Shown: positions 59,108 through 64,000 of the stretch, in pieces | Layout of the letters: the number at the start of each line of letters is the position of its first letter | Position numbering within the stretch: the first letter of the stretch is position 1 | Source: Chitinophagaceae bacterium UBA1930 | Lineage (GTDB): Bacteria > Bacteroidota > Bacteroidia > Chitinophagales > Chitinophagaceae | NCBI GenBank assembly: GCA_002337145.1 | Contig: DDFK01000003.1 | Span: 310,001-374,000 of the forward strand | Direction of reading: 5' to 3' | Length of the DNA stretch: 64,000 nt | Program-made: the position numbers and the translations under genes | Notes under the pieces: generated by a model | What the model was told of the DNA's origin: nothing | Databases searched by the model: none | What the model saw: only the letters and a program-made list of their open reading frames with translations

Positions 59108-60076
59108 TTACTTTCCTGTGTAGCGTTTGCCTTTGCCGTAATCAGCAGCTAATTGTGCATACCTTTCTGGTTCATCTTTATGGATACGTGACAATTCAAC
59201 TGCATCATGTTTCTGTAGGTAATCGTAGCAGTTCTTTTCATCTTCTGCATTGCCAGCCTGTTCAAGCTTGCTTTTTGCATTCTGTACCAATGCACTTAGC
59301 TTAACATCTTTTACAACTTTTCCATTAACTGGTGCCGCACCTTCTGTAACTGGTTCTTTTGCTGCTTTCTGTTTGTCAGCAAACTTCAAAGCCTGTTCAA
59401 CATTGGTTTTGCTAAGTGTGATAAACACATCTTTGTCCTCACCTTCCAAACCTTCTTCTGCAACTTTCAATGCATTAGTCCTAAAGGTTTCTGCCTGTGT
59501 TTTACTTAATTGTACTTCTGTAATTGCAGCAAGTATTTCGTTTTCAGTTGCAGTCTCAGGCAACCCAAGTTTTAAAGCGATTGATTTCATATCTACTTCT
59601 TGTTTAAAGTCTGGAATTATTGTGTGTATGTTATTGGCTGATAGTTTCACCAAGCCACTTTCATTTTTTAATGCAATGGAATTTTTATTGGACGGCAATG
59701 GCAAAAGGGAAATTTCAAATACTTCACACTCCCATAAAACAGGTGCTGTTTCGCCACTTAAAAGAGATGTTGAACTCGGTTTCCATTCTTTTGGGTCAGC
59801 CCCAAAAGATGCACACTTAACATCACCACACTCAATCTTTCTTATGTACTCCCTTTCAATATCATTACCTCCATCAATAATCAAATCGGCTAAATACTTT
59901 CCGTTTTCTATTCTATGGTTTTCCCAATGACCTAATGGTATTTCCCATGTACGGTGGTCATAAAAAGCAGGGCAGTTCTTTTTAGCAAGTTCAATGTCTA
60001 TTCCTTCAGTTCTTGTCCAGAAACCTTGGCTATTCACACTCTCATCGCTAACAGGAAAAGTTTTCTTAAATGCCAT
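59108..60076 (-). CDS. Phage head maturation protease with scaffold-like C-terminus
   Basis: 322 residues. The N-terminal part ('FYDHRTWEIPLGHWENHRIENGKYLADLIIDGGNDIEREYIRKIECGDVKCASFGAD...LWECEVFEISLLPLPSN') has the His-...-Ser layout of HK97/Mu-type prohead proteases, with candidate His in 'DHR' and Ser in 'CASFG'. The C-terminal half is charged and helical ('QVDMKSIALKLGL...AAITEVQLSKTQAE') and may act as scaffold. It is the first gene of the minus-strand late operon. An internal start could make a separate scaffold. Confidence 0.8.
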   Translation of the reverse strand: MAFKKTFPVSDESVNSQGFWTRTEGIDIELAKKNCPAFYDHRTWEIPLGHWENHRIENGKYLADLIIDGGNDIEREYIRKIECGDVKCASFGADPKEWKPSSTSLLSGETAPVLWECEVFEISLLPLPSNKNSIALKNESGLVKLSANNIHTIIPDFKQEVDMKSIALKLGLPETATENEILAAITEVQLSKTQAETFRTNALKVAEEGLEGEDKDVFITLSKTNVEQALKFADKQKAAKEPVTEGAAPVNGKVVKDVKLSALVQNAKSKLEQAGNAEDEKNCYDYLQKHDAVELSRIHKDEPERYAQLAADYGKGKRYTGK

Positions 60077-60286
60077 GCTTTTTATGTTTTAACCAATCAT
60101 CCTTTTTGTTGTGCGGATGCCGCTTTGACGATGTAAAAGTGGGGCGGTATTTTGCCGTTAAAAAATCTGTAATGCTTTGTGGTAGAGAGTTCCGACCACC
60201 TTGGTCGGATTATTAGTGCATACAGAAACGGGCATTTTTAATGGGCTTCAATACAGGTGAGTTTTGTGTATATAAGAAGCAATTAA
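60077..60286. promoter_or_regulatory. Divergent promoter region of the prophage structural and packaging modules
   Basis: 210 bases between two divergent operons with no gene. It contains TCCGACCA (60191-60198) and TGGTCGGA (60202-60209), a perfect 8-bp inverted repeat with a 3-base spacer, a candidate operator for a phage regulator or a small hairpin. TTTTGTGTATATAAG lies 25-30 bases before the terminase gene. I cannot place the promoters exactly. Confidence 0.5.
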
Positions 60287-60742
60287 ATGGCTAAAAAAAC
60301 ACAGGAAAGAATTGATGCTGCTGATTTATTCATAAACAGCACATCGCTTACACTTAAACAGATTGCTTTAATTGTTGGTGTATCTAGTAAGCAACTTGGG
60401 GCATGGGCTAAAGAAGAAGATTGGGAACTGCAACGTACAGCCAATCAGGTAACGGTAGATAAAATAATAGCTGGCAACTACATACAGTTAGCAGCCATTC
60501 AGAAACTTATTAAGGATGAGCAGAAAGGGGTGCCAACGCCTGCACAAAGTGACATGCAGCACAAGCTTGCTGATGCCATAGAGAAGTTGAAGAAGAAGCA
60601 GAACCTTTCTACTTACCATACTGTACTTTATGAGTTTGCAAAAGAACTCAATAGCAGCAATAACGAAGCTGCCAAAATACTTGCTCCATTAGCATTAGAA
60701 TTTATGAAAATGAAAGCTAAAACTATTCGTGATGATGCTTAA
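60287..60742 (+). CDS. Phage terminase small subunit-like protein
   Basis: 151 residues. An N-terminal helix-turn-helix ('LTLKQIALIVGVSSKQLGAWAKEEDWELQRTAN') matches the DNA-binding part of small terminases. It is followed by a helical dimerisation region ('MQHKLADAIEKLKKKQNLSTYHTVLYEFAKELNSSN'). It overlaps the large subunit by about 10 bases and would recognise packaging DNA. Confidence 0.82.
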   Translation: MAKKTQERIDAADLFINSTSLTLKQIALIVGVSSKQLGAWAKEEDWELQRTANQVTVDKIIAGNYIQLAAIQKLIKDEQKGVPTPAQSDMQHKLADAIEKLKKKQNLSTYHTVLYEFAKELNSSNNEAAKILAPLALEFMKMKAKTIRDDA

Positions 60743-62261
60743 ACCAGCAGATAAGAAACTAATAGAAAGCTTTGAGCAATTGGTAGATGTTATCAAAGGC
60801 AGTACACCTATTGATTTATTTGAAAGCAATAAGGATAAGGCAAATAGAATAAAAAGACTACTTGGTAACTACGAACAATTTTGCCTTTATTATTTCCCTG
60901 AATACTGCTTTGCTGCTTTTGCAGAATTTCATAAAGGCATACAAAAAGATGTTGCCGCAAACTTCAATAACATTTTTTTGGAACAATGGAGCAGGGGCTT
61001 TGCAAAGTCAACGCACTTTGGTTTGTTCCTTCCATTGTTTCTAAAGTTCAATGGTGAACTAACAGGAATGATTGTAGGCAGCATCAATGAAACTGCTGCT
61101 GCTGAAAAGCTTGAAGATGTAAGGGCAAACCTTCAAAGCAACCAGCGTATTATCAACGATTTTGGGGAGCAGGTTAGTTATGGCAGTTGGGAAAAAGGCA
61201 TGTTCAAAACGAAGGATGATGTTGCTTTTTATGGATTTGGTAAAGACCAGTCACCAAGGGGTACAAAGTTCAAGTGGAAACGTCCAAACTATGGCTTTGT
61301 GGATGATTTGAACGACACACGACAGTTAAAAAATTTGGATGGTGCATTGGCTGATAAGAAATGGGTTATGGGTGAATTGAAGCCAGCTTTATGGACACGT
61401 AAATGGTGGCTTGTTATTGCACAGAACAAATTCCATGACAACACTTTAACTGCACTCATTGAAGAAGATGAAGAAATAAAAGCAAAAGTTCATCTAGTTA
61501 ATATTCGCCTTCCAAATGGGTTGTCAGCATGGCCAGAGAATCCAGATTTTTCAGAGGCGGCAATTAAGGCATTGGAAGAAACAGAAGGTGCAGAGTTTAT
61601 ACGTGAGCGTATGAACACACCATTTGAAGAAGGCAGCATTTTTAAAAATGAGTGGCTGCATTGGGACAAGCCATTGCCTTTGGAAAAATACGATGGTGTA
61701 TTGATTCACTACTTAGACCCTTCTTACAAAGCAACTGACAAGAGCGATTATAAAGGATGGGTTCTTATTGGTAAGAAAGGTTTGGAATACCACATTTTAA
61801 AGGCATGGGGTGAACGTACCACAAGTATGGATATGTGGCTGCATGCTTATGAGATTGATGCTTGGGTTGGCGAAAGGCAGACCGTTAGCCATAGCATGGA
61901 AGCAAATTTCATTCAAGAAGAAATCCACACAAAAGAATTAGACCGTGTTGCACTGGATAAAGGCTACATGCTCCGTTGCCACATGGATCACCGCAAGAAG
62001 GCTGACAAATTTGAACGCATACAGACAATGCAGCCATTGTTCAAACGTGGCTTGGTAAAATTCAACATTGATGAAAAAGCAGACTTGGGCATGAAGCTTT
62101 TACGTACCCAATTATTGGCTATTGAAAAAGGCAGCAGGATTAACGATGACTTGCCCGATGCTTTGGAAGGTGCTATATGGATGGCTGACAGGTACAACCA
62201 AAGAAGGGGCAATGGCACACGCTCAGGCAAGTACAAAAAATCAACAAACCGCAGTATATGA
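60732..62261 (+). CDS. Phage terminase large subunit
   Basis: About 509 residues; ATG codons at 60732 and 60735 are the likely starts, inside the end of the small-subunit gene. The ATPase motor contains 'EQWSRGFAKSTHFGLFLPLFL' (Walker A-like) and 'RPNYGFVDDLND' (Walker B). The nuclease part contains 'DGVLIHYLDPSYKATDKSDYKGWVLIG' with an acidic site and 'NDDLPDALEGAIWMAD' at the end. It resembles Mu gp28-type terminases. It packages DNA into the head through the portal encoded downstream. Confidence 0.9.
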   Translation: MMLKPADKKLIESFEQLVDVIKGSTPIDLFESNKDKANRIKRLLGNYEQFCLYYFPEYCFAAFAEFHKGIQKDVAANFNNIFLEQWSRGFAKSTHFGLFLPLFLKFNGELTGMIVGSINETAAAEKLEDVRANLQSNQRIINDFGEQVSYGSWEKGMFKTKDDVAFYGFGKDQSPRGTKFKWKRPNYGFVDDLNDTRQLKNLDGALADKKWVMGELKPALWTRKWWLVIAQNKFHDNTLTALIEEDEEIKAKVHLVNIRLPNGLSAWPENPDFSEAAIKALEETEGAEFIRERMNTPFEEGSIFKNEWLHWDKPLPLEKYDGVLIHYLDPSYKATDKSDYKGWVLIGKKGLEYHILKAWGERTTSMDMWLHAYEIDAWVGERQTVSHSMEANFIQEEIHTKELDRVALDKGYMLRCHMDHRKKADKFERIQTMQPLFKRGLVKFNIDEKADLGMKLLRTQLLAIEKGSRINDDLPDALEGAIWMADRYNQRRGNGTRSGKYKKSTNRSI

Positions 62262-62500
62262 TAAAGAAACTATTGAGTGCCCTGCAAACATGGGCAAGAC
62301 GTAAGGGTTATAAAAAAGCTGTCAAAGAAGCCAACCATGAGTTTGAAACTACTGGAAGGACTGTTTATGTAGTGCTTAACAAAGGCGAGTTTATAACAGT
62401 AACAAAAAGGAGATTAAAGAACCTTAGAAGGAATGGGCTAATGGGAAACACCACCATTGAACAGGTAGAGAAACATGCAGTTTACACAGCTAAATATTGA
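62258..62500 (+). CDS. Small basic phage protein of unknown function
   Basis: 80 residues, Lys/Arg-rich ('LQTWARRKGYKKAVKEANHEFETTGRTVYVVLNKGEFITVTKRRLKNLRR'). It overlaps the terminase stop by 4 bases and lies 3 bases before the next gene, so it belongs to the packaging operon. No family recognised; a DNA- or head-joining role is possible. Confidence 0.6.
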   Translation: MIKKLLSALQTWARRKGYKKAVKEANHEFETTGRTVYVVLNKGEFITVTKRRLKNLRRNGLMGNTTIEQVEKHAVYTAKY

Positions 62501-62503
62501 ACC

Positions 62504-62965
62504 ATGTACGTATTAAAAAATGATTACAGAGGGCGAATCAGTACAGACCTTTTAAACATACTTCTAAGCGAAGATGAAGCAGGCATATTGGCTCAGAGCA
62601 GCAAGATAGCAGAAGATACTATAGCAACACATACAGCAGCTATGTACGATATAGCACCCGAATTTTTAAAAGCTGGTCTGCTAAGGAACTACTACACCTT
62701 ATCAATGGCAATAAACATTGCCCTTTACAACATCTACAATATTGCAGATGATGAAAGCATTCCCGAAAAAATCATCAAGAATTATGATGATACTATGGAT
62801 GACTTGGTTAAGATAAGTATAGGGAAGGCACAGCTTTCACTGCCTCCAAAACCCAATGACAATATTGGCGGCGGTGGAACACCTGGTGATGATGAGAATG
62901 CAAGCACAACAGGCAAAGGTCTACGCAGATACGGGAGCCTTGCAAAACGCACACATAATCCATAA
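62504..62965 (+). CDS. Phage Gp36-like protein
   Basis: 153 residues. 'DLLNILLSEDEAGILAQSSKIAEDTIATHTAAMYDIAPEFLKAG' and 'NYYTLSMAINIALYNIYNIADDESIPEKIIKNYDDTMDDLVKISIGKAQL' fit the Mu gp36/DUF1320-type head-to-tail family. A Gly/Asp-rich tail 'NDNIGGGGTPGDDENAS' follows. Its position between terminase and portal is uncommon for this family, which in Mu follows the capsid gene. Confidence 0.65.
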   Translation: MYVLKNDYRGRISTDLLNILLSEDEAGILAQSSKIAEDTIATHTAAMYDIAPEFLKAGLLRNYYTLSMAINIALYNIYNIADDESIPEKIIKNYDDTMDDLVKISIGKAQLSLPPKPNDNIGGGGTPGDDENASTTGKGLRRYGSLAKRTHNP

Positions 62966-62976
62966 ACTATTTTATT

Positions 62977-64000
62977 ATGAATTTTTCTCTCCGAAATATT
63001 TTTCTTTCAAAGAAAACAACTGCAACAGCTTCCGAAGCTTCCAAAACGGATGAGCGTAAACGTGCAACCAAAGTCATAAAGAAGCAAGCTAAGCGTGAGG
63101 TACCTTATGAAATAAAGGATATAAAGCTTGCAATAGATATGGCAAAAAATGTCGATTATCCCGACAGGAGCAAACTACTGAAAATCTTTAACTATATCCT
63201 TCGGGACGGGCATTTAATGAGCCAAATAAAAACGGCATTAATCAAGGTTCAAAGCGAGCCTTGGATGATTTACCATAATGGCAAGCCTGATGAAGCAGTA
63301 TCGGAAATGTTTAGGCGTAAATGGTTCAATACAATCATTGCACATATATTCTATAAAGAAATGTTTGGCTTTACACTTTTGGAATGCGATGGGGTTGACG
63401 CATCTACAAATACCATTGGGAGCATAACAAGTATTGACAGGGAATATGTAAGCATTGAAAGGCAATGGATATTACTGGAAGGCAATATAAATGGTTCTTA
63501 CCTTCCTTATGGGGATATAATGCAGGAACTTGATTTGCTGCAATTTGGTGATAGCGAAAACCTCGGTTGCTTGCTTGAATGTGCATATAACGTTATCTGG
63601 AAATACTACGCACGCAGTGACTGGAGCAGGGCAAACGAAAAGGTTGGCACACCTATCCTCAGTGTTGTTGCAGATACAAACAATGAAGATGAACTGGATG
63701 CCATAGAAGCCAAAGCAGCAAACTTTGGAACTGATGGTTATATCATTGGTCAAAAAGGGGATGAACACGAATTGCTGGAAAGGAAAAGCGACAATTTCCA
63801 TCTGACATTCAAGGATAAAATTGCCCTGTGCAATGATGAACTTTCCAAAATAATCAATGGTCAAAGCGTTACTGCCGACACAACAGCTTTTGTTGGCTCT
63901 GCACAGGTTGGCGAAAGAACGATGGATGATTTTACACAGGCAAGGCTGCAAGGAATAGTTGATGAAATGAAAGAAACTGTTTGGCCATACCTGCTTTATA
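62977..64000 (+). CDS. Mu-like portal protein (DUF935), truncated by window edge
   Basis: The frame opens at ATG 62977 (MNFSLRNIFLSKKTTATASE...) and is still open at 64000, giving 341 visible residues. Segments such as 'LLKIFNYILRDGHLMSQIKTALIKVQSEPW', 'KEMFGFTLLECD', 'NVIWKYYARSDWSRANEKVGTPILSV' and 'GQSVTADTTAFVGSAQVGERTMDDFTQARLQGIVDEMKETVWPYL' match the DUF935/Mu gp29 portal family. It forms the ring through which DNA enters the head. The frame is cut only by the window edge. Confidence 0.85.
   Translation, partial: MNFSLRNIFLSKKTTATASEASKTDERKRATKVIKKQAKREVPYEIKDIKLAIDMAKNVDYPDRSKLLKIFNYILRDGHLMSQIKTALIKVQSEPWMIYHNGKPDEAVSEMFRRKWFNTIIAHIFYKEMFGFTLLECDGVDASTNTIGSITSIDREYVSIERQWILLEGNINGSYLPYGDIMQELDLLQFGDSENLGCLLECAYNVIWKYYARSDWSRANEKVGTPILSVVADTNNEDELDAIEAKAANFGTDGYIIGQKGDEHELLERKSDNFHLTFKDKIALCNDELSKIINGQSVTADTTAFVGSAQVGERTMDDFTQARLQGIVDEMKETVWPYLLY

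Noticed and set aside
44100..64000. Integrase or transposase to define the prophage type
   Set aside because: None is present in the window. The Mu-like label rests on portal, terminase, Gp36-like and methylase position only.

Overview
The window comes from a Bacteroidota chromosome, most likely a Chitinophagaceae-like gliding bacterium. The evidence is a GldH gliding lipoprotein, two very large secreted proteins with type IX secretion (T9SS) C-terminal sorting domains, a CarboxypepD_reg/TonB-dependent receptor, a Rho factor with a Gln-rich N-terminal insertion, A/T-rich translation starts without Shine-Dalgarno motifs, and promoters that fit the Bacteroidota TTTG/TAnnTTTG pattern. I saw no rRNA, tRNA, CRISPR array or complete insertion sequence.

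Positions 1-44000 are host chromosome. From left to right they hold: a tandem pair of secreted DUF3857 proteins (one cut by the window edge, one with an intact transglutaminase triad); a DoxX membrane protein; a TetR-TolC-adaptor-RND efflux operon with a palindromic operator; a DUF502 membrane protein; an overlapping gldH / histidine kinase / response regulator operon; a YicC-family nuclease; ligA; a beta-helix T9SS cargo protein; a DUF2461 protein; asd, preceded by a candidate Lys/Thr/Met attenuator; a third DUF3857 protein whose transglutaminase active site is lost; a GntR/LacI-type regulator; a metal-type TonB receptor with a small His/Cys-rich partner; a lipoprotein L,D-transpeptidase; a leucine-rich-repeat protein kinase; a run of small stress-type genes; recA; a T9SS metalloprotease; an ECF sigma / anti-sigma / outer-membrane operon; and rho. 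Two intergenic regions carry copies of one short element whose two hairpins differ in sequence but keep their pairing, as expected for a structured RNA.

Positions from about 44100 to the right edge are a prophage with a contractile tail. The structural genes (protease, capsid, lysis cassette, sheath, tube, chaperone with probable -1 frameshift, tape measure, hub, spike, baseplate, fibres, DNA methylase) all run on the minus strand. The packaging genes (terminase small and large, a small unknown protein, a Gp36-like protein and a DUF935 portal that runs off the window) run on the plus strand from a shared divergent promoter region at 60077-60286. DUF935 portal, Gp36-like protein and a DNA-modification gene at the far end after the fibres all resemble phage Mu, so transposase genes would be expected beyond position 64000. 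The phage/host junction must lie between rho and the methylase (43569-44257). That stretch also holds a long self-complementary unit with its own promoter-like box.

The observations most worth following are the asd leader peptide/terminator, the repeated structured element, the one-piece spanin in the lysis cassette, the frameshifted tail chaperone and the hairpin RNA at the prophage border.
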